Assembly (NCBI GenBank): GCA_951813545.1
Contig: OX638352.1
Coordinates: 744,001-808,000, forward strand
From: an uncultured Poribacteria bacterium
Lineage (GTDB): Bacteria > Poribacteria > WGA-4E > WGA-3G
Length of the DNA stretch: 64,000 nt
Direction of reading: 5' to 3'
The notes under the pieces were generated by a model. The model was not told where the DNA came from. It did not search any database and saw only the letters and a program-made list of their open reading frames with translations. Position numbers and translations under genes: made by a program. Positions 7,401 through 15,588 of the stretch are shown piece by piece. How positions within the stretch are numbered: the stretch's first letter is position 1; every line of letters begins with the position of its first letter.

Positions 7401-8006
7401 TTAATGTTGAAGTTCGGGATAGACCCAAGGTCTGAAGTTTAACCTAAAGTTGTGTAACCCACAACAAGTTTCCATAACTAAATCGGCAAACCCTTTTTTA
7501 GAGGTGCGCAACTTATCTTTGACGATCCGGTATCTTTTGATACCCCTAATAGCATGTTCAATGCGGATGCGGATGGATGAAATCTCACGATTCTTCGCTT
7601 TCTCTTGATCCGTCAGGTCTCGACTTTTCGGTTTCTTCATAGGTTGAATCATCTTCACACCCGGAACCGAAAAACCTTGAAAGCCTGAATCTTGATACAA
7701 ACAACTGCCCTCTGGCAGGAGATAGACCGTCATATCAGCAATGCGCTTGTCATGTATCCTGCCTTCATAGGAGGGGGTCAATAACAACACTTTGCTATCC
7801 GCATTGATCAGCAGGTTATTCTTGAGGGTGTGTTGCTTCTTTTTACCACTATAATAGGCCTGCTGTGCTTCTCGGTCTTTTGGACGCTGAATCGGACGCT
7901 CCGTACCATCATGAAAAAAAGAGACTTGAATCTTGACGATCTGTTGAAGTCTGCGGCGATGCGTCAACAGTTGAAGCGACTGCTTCCCGTGATGGCAACG
8001 CTTCAA
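7401..8006 (-). CDS. IS5-type transposase, C-terminal frame (DDE_Tnp_4 catalytic part)
   Basis: This frame encodes the catalytic DDE_Tnp_4 core: FFHDGTERPIQRP carries the first Asp, the conserved YSGKKKQHTLKNN follows, then DSGFQGF with the second acidic site, and IEHAIRGIKRYRIVKDKLR with the catalytic Glu. It has no convincing start of its own; the residues before FFHDGT are out-of-frame sequence. It should be expressed as a fusion to the upstream frame by a shift on the run of seven T (minus strand; 7914-7920), which lies exactly at the FF of FFHDGTER. Programmed frameshifting is established in the IS5 and related groups. Confidence 0.8.
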   Translation of the reverse strand: MKRCHHGKQSLQLLTHRRRLQQIVKIQVSFFHDGTERPIQRPKDREAQQAYYSGKKKQHTLKNNLLINADSKVLLLTPSYEGRIHDKRIADMTVYLLPEGSCLYQDSGFQGFSVPGVKMIQPMKKPKSRDLTDQEKAKNREISSIRIRIEHAIRGIKRYRIVKDKLRTSKKGFADLVMETCCGLHNFRLNFRPWVYPELQH

Positions 8007-8349
8007 GGTCTGCCAGAGCAGAGTTCAACACAGGCAAGAGCCTATGAATCCATTTGTTAGCGACGGGTGGAGACATCCCAAAAAGTTCACCAAGCACATC
8101 TTGCGTCATCGCTTTTCGGAGGTATATCAAAATAAAAAGTAAGTGATCCTCGTGAGACGGTAAGCAACTGTTCTTATAGAGAGTATACCGACGTTTCTTT
8201 CGGTGTTTGCCATCAAGCGTCTGTGTTTCTACGAACGCCAGAAATCGCTTGGAAAAGGACGCAAGAAGTGCTGAAAACTCTTCGAGTGTATAACCTGTCA
8301 ACGACAAGAATCGTTTCGGTTTATCTTTCAGTATTTCATAACGGGTCAT
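7909..8349 (-). CDS. IS5-type transposase, N-terminal frame (helix-turn-helix part)
   Basis: This 146-residue frame starts with MTRYEILKDKPKRFLSLTGY and contains the helix-turn-helix region common to HARBI1-like IS5 transposases (RKAMTQDVLGELFGMSPPVANKWIHRLLPVL). It ends ..SSLFFS one codon after a run of seven T, where a +1 shift (or loss of one T by transcriptional slippage) would join it to the HDGTERPIQRP catalytic frame. The overlap with the downstream frame is about 100 bases. Confidence 0.8.
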   Translation of the reverse strand: MTRYEILKDKPKRFLSLTGYTLEEFSALLASFSKRFLAFVETQTLDGKHRKKRRYTLYKNSCLPSHEDHLLFILIYLRKAMTQDVLGELFGMSPPVANKWIHRLLPVLNSALADLEALPSREAVASTVDASPQTSTDRQDSSLFFS

Positions 8350-8434
8350 CAGTGGGTCTCCAAAATAGGATTTCTTCTGATTTTACCATAGACCAACTAA
8401 ACTTACAATTAAATCGTTATAATGTCTAATATAA

Positions 8435-10906
8435 ATGGAAATCATATTTATGGTTCCACCTTCATTTAACAAGCGTTTAGGGCACATCGGCAAAAACATT
8501 ATTTCGGCGGCATTCATCTATGGGATGAGCGCGCTTTGTGCTGTCGCCACGCCGCCAAAGGCACGCACCCACTTGCCTTTAAGCTCTATCGCTATGAGCG
8601 ACGATGCCTTAGCCACCTTCTTTAATCCGTCTGGACTCGGCGCAGGACGCAGCTTAAACCTATACTACCTCCGAACATATCAGAGCGATTGGGCAGGCGA
8701 TGATGCTTTCTTCCTCGCTGTCCCCGGCGCAGGCTTCGGCATGGAGTTCGTTACTGCCGATGCAGATACCGACTTCACACGCTATACATTCTCCGGCGGA
8801 TACCATTTAGGAAGTTCACTCTACTGGGGTACAGGTTACAGCTGGATGAATTCTGACGATAAAGACTACGACAGTTTTCGTTCACTCTCCATGGGCTTGA
8901 TGTACCGGAGGCGATACATCTCAATCGGCGCGATGGGGCGCGATCTTAATCGCCCCAAATTGCTTGGCGAAAAACTTGGCAGAAGCTACGCCGTGGGGTT
9001 GGCATTTCGTCCCGGAACATGGCGGACAACACTCTCCATTGACCTACAGAAGACCCAAGGCATCGAGGACATAGAACTTCACTATGCCTTAGAAATTCGC
9101 CCTATTCGTGAACTCATACTCCGTGGGAGCATGAACAGCGATCGGAGTTTCGATGTCCGCTTCGGCATTAATATCGGGAACTGGGGATTCGGTACAGGCA
9201 ATACCTTCGACAGCAATCGAGAAGCGCAGTTCGGTGTCGGCTACTTTCATTTTTCCAACGCGCCCAAGACCAAGCCAGTGCCTCGCCGCCGTATATTCCT
9301 TGACTTGTCAATGCGTTACCTTAAACAGGTCCTCCCGATCGCGAAATGGGATGAAGATGTCGCTGGTATCCTCATTCGTATCGATGGAAGTAACTACGGT
9401 ATGGCGCAACTCCAAGAGATGTCAGATGCCATTTTGGACTTCAGAGAATCCGGCCGCGTCGTTCTCTGCTACCTTTCCAACTGTTCCACCGGCGACTACA
9501 TCGTCGCAGCTACATGCGATGGCATCCTGATCCATCCATCTGCTGAAGTCCGGTTAATCGGCTTACGTACAGAACGTTCCTTCTACAAAGGCGCATTAGA
9601 CATGCTCGGTATTCGGGCGGATCTTGAGCATCTTGGCAAGTACAAATCCGCAGCAGAGCCATTCACACGGAATGAGATGTCCGAAGTACACCGCGAGATC
9701 CAGAACATTATTCTCGACGACCTTTATGAACAACTCGTAGATGCAATTGCAGAGGGGAGGGGATGGACATACGAAAACGTCAAAAAACGTATCAACAATG
9801 GACCCTATACAGCACGTCAAGCCTTCACTACTGAACTCGTCGATCGGATAGTCTATGAAGATGAGTTGTTAGATGTCGTAACGGAACTCACTGATGCCAG
9901 AACCGATTTGGTGCGGCTCAACGAATACGCAAGAAATGAACTCTATGCACAAGATTGGAAAGTCCCACAACCGAAGGTCGCCATCATTGAAGCGAAAGGA
10001 TTGATGTTAACAGGCGATAGTTTTGTGGATCCGTTGCTTGGGACACAAGTGATGGGATCGGATACAATCTTAGATGCGGTTAGGGAGGTAAAAGACGACA
10101 CCTCTATAAAGGCAGTTGTCCTGCGGATTGACAGTGGCGGTGGGCTTGTTGTCGCGGCTGACATTATATGGCGCGAATTGGTTCGACTTAGAGAGGTTAA
10201 ACCGCTCGTCGTGTCAATGGGTGATGTAGCGGCATCAGGCGGTTACTACATCGCAGCCCCCGCAGATGTGATCGTTGCTGAACCGGGAACGATTACAGGC
10301 TCCATCGGTGTTATTGGCGGTAAGTATAGTTTCAAAGGGCTTTATGAAAAACTCGGCGTTCATAAAGAGATTCTTAAACGGGGTGAACACGCCGATTTTT
10401 ATACAGATTACGGAGACTATCCGCCTGCAGAACAAGCAATTGTACGGAAACAGATTATGGAGATTTACGACGATTTCATCGAAAAGGTGGCACTTGGACG
10501 AACGCAACTGACAGTGGAAGATGTAGATAGACTCGGACAGGGACGCATCTGGTCAGGCAAGCAGGCAAAAGAAAATGGGCTTGTAGATGAGTTGGGTGGT
10601 TTAAGCCTCGCAATCGCAATTGCACGAGAACGCGCGGGATTGGGAAAAAAGTCGGTTGAGATCGTTGAATTTCCTAAAAAGACATGGCTCTCGCAACTGG
10701 TCAACAATCTCAGGCTTCCTCTTACACCGCTACTTCGTGGTGGGTCTGAAGACAAGAGTAGGGAAAACGAGACTGGAGGAACGGAATCTCGCCTACAGTT
10801 TATTGCACGGTATAGTGGTTTGAGCACCACTGCGAGACTTCTAAACACAATTAGGAAACATAGGCTTTTTCTCCTCATACCTTATCATATCAGTGTAGGG
10901 AATTAG
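8435..10906 (+). CDS. sppA: beta-barrel/SppA fusion: signal peptide peptidase with N-terminal outer-membrane-type domain
   Basis: The 823-residue product is a fusion. Residues about 5-35 form a signal peptide; about 45-280 are a PorV/UPF0164-like beta-barrel (DDALATFFNPSGLGAG, then many alternating strands, ending near GVGYFHFSNAP). Residues about 290-800 are a full two-domain SppA: the general-base Lys K404 in GKYKSAAEPF and the nucleophile Ser S601 in VAASGGYY, 197 residues apart, close to the spacing in E. coli SppA. SppA degrades leftover signal peptides, normally from the inner membrane; here the N-terminal anchor is replaced by a barrel. Start: ATG 8435 or 8450, neither with a Shine-Dalgarno sequence, because an insertion sequence lies directly upstream. 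The tail contains a low-complexity PLTPLLRGG stretch. Confidence 0.75.
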   Translation: MEIIFMVPPSFNKRLGHIGKNIISAAFIYGMSALCAVATPPKARTHLPLSSIAMSDDALATFFNPSGLGAGRSLNLYYLRTYQSDWAGDDAFFLAVPGAGFGMEFVTADADTDFTRYTFSGGYHLGSSLYWGTGYSWMNSDDKDYDSFRSLSMGLMYRRRYISIGAMGRDLNRPKLLGEKLGRSYAVGLAFRPGTWRTTLSIDLQKTQGIEDIELHYALEIRPIRELILRGSMNSDRSFDVRFGINIGNWGFGTGNTFDSNREAQFGVGYFHFSNAPKTKPVPRRRIFLDLSMRYLKQVLPIAKWDEDVAGILIRIDGSNYGMAQLQEMSDAILDFRESGRVVLCYLSNCSTGDYIVAATCDGILIHPSAEVRLIGLRTERSFYKGALDMLGIRADLEHLGKYKSAAEPFTRNEMSEVHREIQNIILDDLYEQLVDAIAEGRGWTYENVKKRINNGPYTARQAFTTELVDRIVYEDELLDVVTELTDARTDLVRLNEYARNELYAQDWKVPQPKVAIIEAKGLMLTGDSFVDPLLGTQVMGSDTILDAVREVKDDTSIKAVVLRIDSGGGLVVAADIIWRELVRLREVKPLVVSMGDVAASGGYYIAAPADVIVAEPGTITGSIGVIGGKYSFKGLYEKLGVHKEILKRGEHADFYTDYGDYPPAEQAIVRKQIMEIYDDFIEKVALGRTQLTVEDVDRLGQGRIWSGKQAKENGLVDELGGLSLAIAIARERAGLGKKSVEIVEFPKKTWLSQLVNNLRLPLTPLLRGGSEDKSRENETGGTESRLQFIARYSGLSTTARLLNTIRKHRLFLLIPYHISVGN

Positions 10907-10953
10907 CGACACAGTCAAGTCGTGAAAACCGATGCCTCGGAGCGAAGTTAAAA

Positions 10954-11616
10954 ATGCTATTCGCCAAAAACTACACAACACAGCGTCGTAAAATGGTTCA
11001 AAACCAGATTAAAGCGCGTGGCATCAACAACTCCAAAGTGCTTGCTGTTATGCGGAAGGTAGAGCGACACCTATTTGTAAAACCCGAACATCTTAATGTG
11101 GCATATCAGGATGGTGCACTGCCGATCGATTGCGACCAAACAATTTCGCAACCTTATATCGTCGCCCTGATGACGGGCTTGCTGGAGCTTACCCCAACTT
11201 CAAAAGTTCTTGAGATCGGAACAGGTTGTGGCTATCAAACAGCAATATTAGCAGAACTCGTGCGGGATGTCTATTCCATTGAGATTATACCGGGGCTTGC
11301 CAAAAGCGCGAAGGCACGGTTGGAGGCACTCAATTATCGAAACATCCATTTGAAAAAAGGGAACGGATATTACGGTTGGCCAGAACACGCCCCTTATGAT
11401 GCCATGCTCGTCGCTGCCGCACCTGCGGACGTACCGAAACGGCTTATTCAGCAACTTGGAGCAGGGGGTAGGATGGTGATTCCGGTCGGTAGTTCTGAAC
11501 AAAACCTCCTGTTAATTCGGAAAGGACTTCAAACTGATGAGAATTCGGCAGCATCTCTTGAAACCACAGAGATTATCCCAGTTCGTTTTGTCCCGATGAC
11601 AGGTAAGTTGAATTAA
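10954..11616 (+). CDS. pcm: protein-L-isoaspartate O-methyltransferase
   Basis: This is a 220-residue cytosolic methyltransferase that repairs isoaspartyl residues in damaged proteins using S-adenosylmethionine. The family hallmarks are present in order: GALPIDCDQTISQPYIVALM (substrate and active-site segment), then motif I VLEIGTGCGYQTAILAEL, post-I VYSIEI and the GWPEHAPYDAMLVAAAP segment. Length is normal. The start ATG at 10954 is followed by the typical YTTQRRKMVQNQIKARGI leader. It follows the sppA fusion by 48 bases on the same strand, so cotranscription is plausible; both would serve protein quality control. Confidence 0.92.
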   Translation: MLFAKNYTTQRRKMVQNQIKARGINNSKVLAVMRKVERHLFVKPEHLNVAYQDGALPIDCDQTISQPYIVALMTGLLELTPTSKVLEIGTGCGYQTAILAELVRDVYSIEIIPGLAKSAKARLEALNYRNIHLKKGNGYYGWPEHAPYDAMLVAAAPADVPKRLIQQLGAGGRMVIPVGSSEQNLLLIRKGLQTDENSAASLETTEIIPVRFVPMTGKLN

Positions 11617-11673
11617 ATCGCTTCATTAAACACTTATAAATCACACCCACAAGAAAGAATAAAAGATTGTAAG

Positions 11674-11700
11674 AAACGTGAGTTAGACTTAAATATTTCG
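11674..11700. repeat. possible solo IS982-type terminus
   Basis: AACGTGAGTTAGACTTAAAT at this position resembles the left end of the IS982 element at 55444 (AACGTGAGTTTGATAAATAT): the first 13 bases differ at one position and the TAAATATTT that follows is shared. No transposase remnant is nearby. It could be coincidence. The rest of the 11617-11825 gap shows nothing else. Confidence 0.2.
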
Positions 11701-11825
11701 CATGTTGTGGCACAAACCCTTAATGCGTGTGATATCGGCGCAAACTAACAGTTTACGCTACAACAAGCGCGCCTGTTACGGATAACCCACGGAGTGTGCC
11801 TACTACTTTTAAAGGAATAATAGAT

Positions 11826-12773
11826 TTGAAACACATATTCCATCTAATTCTACTCGTCGTGATGCTTTTCCCGACTGCTGCTTTCGCTATATTTAACGAC
11901 ATTGGTGTCGGAGCAAGACCGCTTGGTTTAGGTGGTGCATTCGTCGCGCTTGCCGATGATAGCAACGCAACGAATTACAACGCCGCAGGATTAGGCTATA
12001 TTGATGAGATCCATTTCGGTGCTACACACGCGCAACGCTTTAATGGACTTATCACCTATAATAATATTAGCGGAATTATTCCCTTCGGGAGAGCCGGTTC
12101 GATCGGCGCAAGCCTTGGTATTTTGGGAGAAGACTCTGAAATCTACCGTGAACAGACGGTGCGTATCTCTTACGGAAATGCCCTTTTCAAGCAATTAGCG
12201 ATCGGTGCGAATCTGAAACTTTTTGGTATTTCCTTTGATGAAGCAAACGAATTTGTCGCCGAGAACCCGTATTTCGCCCAGACCTCCAGTTCAGCCGTTT
12301 CGTTTGATGTAGGCGTAATTGTGAAGCCGCTCCAAAGCCTGAGTCTCGGCGCATCAGTAGAGAATTTACTTCCTGCAGATATGAGCATCTCTGACACTCA
12401 AACGGATTCGGTGCCACTGAACATCCGCACAGGCTTAGTATACAGCCTCGAATCTATTGCGGAGATGAGCGCGCAAGGTGCAGTAGTTAGTAATTTATTG
12501 AAAGGCAGTCTGGTTACACTTGAAGTCGCATCACGCAATGGTGAAACCTATATCCGTACAGGCGCAGAAGTCTGGTTGAACAAATCTATCGCTGTCCGCG
12601 GAGGTTATGGCGTGAAAAATGGCAGTGGCTCTGCTGCAACCGTGAGCCTCGGCGGAAGTGCTAAAGTCCCGATCGGAGGCACCGCCCTCCAACTCGACTA
12701 CGGATTTCAACTACTGAGTGGAAACTTACAAGACAATACAACACAGCGGTTCTCCCTCAATTTGCTATTCTAA
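11826..12773 (+). CDS. PorV/PorQ family outer-membrane beta-barrel protein
   Basis: The start is taken at the TTG at 11826 because AAAGGA lies 9 bases upstream; a GTG at 11796 would add ten residues and lacks a good site. The 315-residue protein has a signal peptide (HLILLVVMLFPTAAFA) and the signature N-terminus of PorV/UPF0164 barrels, GARPLGLGGAFVALADDSNATNYNAAGL. Alternating aromatic and small residues continue to a C-terminal strand ending in Phe (TQRFSLNLLF), which fits outer-membrane insertion by BAM. In Bacteroidetes PorV is a type IX secretion shuttle; the downstream gene encodes a protein with a FlgD-like C-terminal domain, which supports a role in surface attachment or secretion here. 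Confidence 0.75.
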   Translation: MKHIFHLILLVVMLFPTAAFAIFNDIGVGARPLGLGGAFVALADDSNATNYNAAGLGYIDEIHFGATHAQRFNGLITYNNISGIIPFGRAGSIGASLGILGEDSEIYREQTVRISYGNALFKQLAIGANLKLFGISFDEANEFVAENPYFAQTSSSAVSFDVGVIVKPLQSLSLGASVENLLPADMSISDTQTDSVPLNIRTGLVYSLESIAEMSAQGAVVSNLLKGSLVTLEVASRNGETYIRTGAEVWLNKSIAVRGGYGVKNGSGSAATVSLGGSAKVPIGGTALQLDYGFQLLSGNLQDNTTQRFSLNLLF

Positions 12774-12789
12774 GGAAAGGTCTTTCCCA

Positions 12790-14169
12790 ATGAGAAACAC
12801 AGTCATTGCTTTGATACTTATCGGTAGCCTGCTCATCGCCAGCAACAACTATGGCGCGGTTACCTCTGTTGGAGAAATCAACGTCGTAGGTCAAGCAGAA
12901 GGCGTTGTTCCTGCCAACTCAACGGTGCCACTGATTGTGACACTTTCAATTGACCGATCATTGGCAGAGCCGGGAGAAGAAATTAAAACGATTGAGATCG
13001 CAATGCCGCCAGGATTTCTGACCCAATCCTCCTATTTTAAAGGCATCTTGCGGGACCGAAAGGAACTCCCAGCAAGACCCGTTGTCTCCGGCGGAAATGT
13101 TCTACGCGTCGAACTCGCAGATGCCATCGTTGACTTCCAGAATTCAATCTATGAAATCACCTTTGAATGCCGCACACCGAACACGATTATCTTAGAAGCA
13201 GTGTTCAGAGCGCGCTTACGTAATCGTAACGATGCACCTATTGGTGAATTTATCCGACCCGGACAGGCAGATGGAAAGCTCAACAACGATGACTTTACTT
13301 TGCAAGTAATTCCAAATGTACCCCCCGACCCAGTTATAGGCTTTACCGCCGAAGCCGATGAAACTGGAGAGAACGATGTGACGCTCCGTTGGCAGAAATC
13401 GGAAGATCCGGATGTCAACGGTTACCTCATCTACAGAAATAATGAAAATACTGTTACTGAGGACGATACTATTAATGTCGAAAACCGCTCCTCAACCACA
13501 TTTCGTGATGTAAACGTTCCGCCGGGAAGCTACACGTATCAGATTGTCGCTTACAAGACGATTTTTTTGCAATCGGAACGCTCACCCAAACAAACAGTGG
13601 TGGTATCACCAGATACCGCCTCACCGGAACCGCCGACAATGCTCAGCATTACTCCTTCAAGTGATGGTATCGAAATTTTATGGAAGCCGAGCGTCAGTCG
13701 TGATGTAACAACGTACCGAATTACCGAAGGACTTACCACACTAGCAGAAATCAACGAGTCAAAAACAGAATATAAATTTATTGACGACCGCCCACTCGCT
13801 ACAGGCAGTTATACTTATGCTGTCATCGCTATTGACGAGGCAGATAACGAATCCATTCCGTTAGAAAAAAGGCTTCGTATTCTTGATGAACCCTATCCAA
13901 ACCCGTTCACACCGCTCTCTCCAGACACAGACTTTAATCAGGTTGTGTTTCCGGCTCGCGCGCTTGAAGAGGCTTCGGGTGAATTCACAGTCCTCATCTT
14001 TGACATCGACGGAATGCTTGTCAAGACTTTAACTGCGCTACCGGGTGAGACGGAGTTGGTTTGGGATGGACACGACGAAACTGGCGAAATTGTGGAAAGC
14101 GGCGTTTATGTTTATCAACTTCAAGTCGGGGAAAGTTTTAAGACGGGTACTTTAATCGTCGCTAAGTAG
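12790..14169 (+). CDS. secreted fibronectin type III protein with FlgD-like C-terminal domain
   Basis: The ATG at 12790 has AAGGAAAGG 8 bases upstream and begins a clear signal peptide (MRNTVIALILIGSLLIASNNYGA); an in-frame ATG at 12718 lies inside the preceding gene and is rejected. The 459-residue product has a cohesin- or invasin-like N-terminal strand domain, two fibronectin type III units (about 180-275 with TLRWQKSEDPDVNGYLIYRN, and about 285-370), and a C-terminal FlgD-like Ig fold beginning DEPYPNPFTPLSPDTD and ending ESGVYVYQLQVG..GTLIVAK. That end resembles type IX or similar sorting domains. It sits 16 bases behind the PorV-like barrel, so the pair is likely an operon. No enzymatic motif is visible. 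Confidence 0.7.
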   Translation: MRNTVIALILIGSLLIASNNYGAVTSVGEINVVGQAEGVVPANSTVPLIVTLSIDRSLAEPGEEIKTIEIAMPPGFLTQSSYFKGILRDRKELPARPVVSGGNVLRVELADAIVDFQNSIYEITFECRTPNTIILEAVFRARLRNRNDAPIGEFIRPGQADGKLNNDDFTLQVIPNVPPDPVIGFTAEADETGENDVTLRWQKSEDPDVNGYLIYRNNENTVTEDDTINVENRSSTTFRDVNVPPGSYTYQIVAYKTIFLQSERSPKQTVVVSPDTASPEPPTMLSITPSSDGIEILWKPSVSRDVTTYRITEGLTTLAEINESKTEYKFIDDRPLATGSYTYAVIAIDEADNESIPLEKRLRILDEPYPNPFTPLSPDTDFNQVVFPARALEEASGEFTVLIFDIDGMLVKTLTALPGETELVWDGHDETGEIVESGVYVYQLQVGESFKTGTLIVAK

Positions 14170-14222
14170 TAGATCCACATCAAGATTCACCACTACAGGG
14201 ACACGGAATAATTAAATTCTTT

Positions 14223-14245
14223 GGAGACGTGAACGCCTCCGTTTT
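14223..14245 (+). terminator. possible rho-independent terminator
   Basis: GGAGACGTGAACGCCTCC (14223-14240) folds into a stem of four plus three pairs with one mismatch and a two-base loop, followed by GTTTT. It lies 54 bases after the stop codon of the FN3 gene and ahead of a new promoter. Confidence 0.4.
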
Positions 14246-14281
14246 CAAAGCAGTCGCATCTTGGACAACCGAAAAAATTAT

Positions 14282-14311
14282 TTGACTTAATTTTCAATTC
14301 AAGGTTATATT
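14282..14311 (+). promoter_or_regulatory. sigma70-like promoter for the YCF48-type gene
   Basis: TTGACT (14282-14287) and TATATT (14306-14311) are 18 bases apart. The next gene starts at 14412, giving an untranslated leader of about 95 bases. Confidence 0.4.
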
Positions 14312-14411
14312 ATAAGTTTAATAGCAAGCTCTTGGTTCGCTAAGCTGCATCAAACTTTATAACAGCAAACTTTTGACAGAACATCTTTACGAAAAAGGAG
14401 ATACAACAACA

Positions 14412-15431
14412 ATGAACAGACTTGAGTCACGCCCACGATTTGGGATAATGCTACTTGCAATCGTCGGCATCTTGGCAATCGTTTTACCGGCGGCAGGAAA
14501 TTGGAATATTTTACAGGAACGCGATCCAGAGGTTCGGGATTACATGTCCATCGCTTTTACAGGCAAAAATACTGGCTGGGTAGTCGGTGCCGCATCGTTT
14601 GAAGATTTTGAAAATCCCGGCTTTATCGGTTACACCATGGACGGTGGTAAGACGTGGCAAAAATCGGAAATTAAAATCGGCTATGATTTAGCAGAAGTCT
14701 ACTTCTTGGATGCTAAACACGGTTGGGCAGTCGGTGCAAACGGCACAATCGCCTCCACGACGAACGGTAGAGACTGGGAACTGCAAACGAGCAAAGTCGG
14801 GAACGGACTCAAGGGTATCTACTTCGTTAATAAAGAGGTTGGGTACGCCGTCGGAGAGAGTGACACCATTCTTTCTACAAAAAATGGTGGAAGTTCATGG
14901 AAAGTGCTCCAAGGCGGGCAACTCGGTGCTGTTGGTGATGATGACGCGAATATGTACAGCGCAATTCAATTTATTGACGAAGCAACGGGCTGGGTTGCCG
15001 GTGTCCGCGTTAGCCCCACGACACAAAGCCAATTTGCCTTGATCCAGAAAACGGTGGATGGTGGACAGAACTGGACCACACAAGCAACCGGTAAAGAAGA
15101 TATCCTTGAAGACATCTTTTTCCTTGATGCCTCAATGGGATGGGCGGTCGGTGAAAACGGTGTAATTCTTCACACCAATGATGGCGGCGAAACATGGAAA
15201 GAGCAAGCCAGTGGCACGCAAGAAACACTACGCAGTGTTGGGTTTGCAGATGAGAAGAACGGATGGGCTGTTGGCGGTGACTTTGGTGTCGGTGCCATTC
15301 TACAAACCAGCGACGGCGGTAAAACTTGGGAAATTGAAGATTCCAAGGAAAAAATAGTCAAAGTTTTTGTACTTGACGGACAAAACGTGTGGGTAGCAAG
15401 CTCCACCGGAGCCATAATGCTGGCACAATAG
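14412..15431 (+). CDS. YCF48/BNR-type beta-propeller protein, exported
   Basis: Translated from the ATG at 14412 (GGAG 12 bases upstream), the product is 339 residues with an N-terminal signal or anchor (FGIMLLAIVGILAIVLPAAG). The rest consists of about six to seven propeller repeats with the core G-W-x-V-G and T-x-D-G-G-x-T-W (for example GWAVGANGTI, TNDGGETWKEQ, TSDGGKTWEIE), the pattern of plant and cyanobacterial YCF48/HCF136 photosystem II assembly factors. In non-photosynthetic bacteria such proteins are envelope proteins of unknown function. It stands alone behind its own promoter. The fold is well supported; no specific role can be given. Confidence 0.7.
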   Translation: MNRLESRPRFGIMLLAIVGILAIVLPAAGNWNILQERDPEVRDYMSIAFTGKNTGWVVGAASFEDFENPGFIGYTMDGGKTWQKSEIKIGYDLAEVYFLDAKHGWAVGANGTIASTTNGRDWELQTSKVGNGLKGIYFVNKEVGYAVGESDTILSTKNGGSSWKVLQGGQLGAVGDDDANMYSAIQFIDEATGWVAGVRVSPTTQSQFALIQKTVDGGQNWTTQATGKEDILEDIFFLDASMGWAVGENGVILHTNDGGETWKEQASGTQETLRSVGFADEKNGWAVGGDFGVGAILQTSDGGKTWEIEDSKEKIVKVFVLDGQNVWVASSTGAIMLAQ

Positions 15432-15588
15432 AACGAGGGTATCAGGGAGTAGAAGTAATTGTCAATTCCACTCACTACTCCGTAAGTTCATATTTTGATT
15501 AATATCGGGTCGTGGGTTGTCGGAAGGTACCATGCCGCAGCCACGCAACATTTCATGAAATGACTTTTGTTGAAGCAGAGGTGCAATT

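Larger units (their letters stand above)
7385..8428 (-). mobile_element. complete IS5-type insertion sequence (1044 bp)
   Basis: Terminal inverted repeats of 21 bp are TAGACATTATAACAATTTAAT (7385-7405) and its complement at 8408-8428, with one mismatch. They are flanked by a perfect 6-bp direct repeat ATATAA (7379-7384 and 8429-8434), the target duplication. The element carries one minus-strand transposase in two overlapping frames. The right end abuts the start codon of the SppA-fusion gene (ATG at 8435), and the right repeat contains TATAAT (8418-8423), which could act as an outward -10 box. Confidence 0.85.

Noticed and set aside
11617..11825. tRNA or other RNA gene in the spacer after pcm
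   Set aside because: No cloverleaf, T-loop GTTCGA-type sequence or strong hairpin could be found; no tRNA was recognised in any other gap either.
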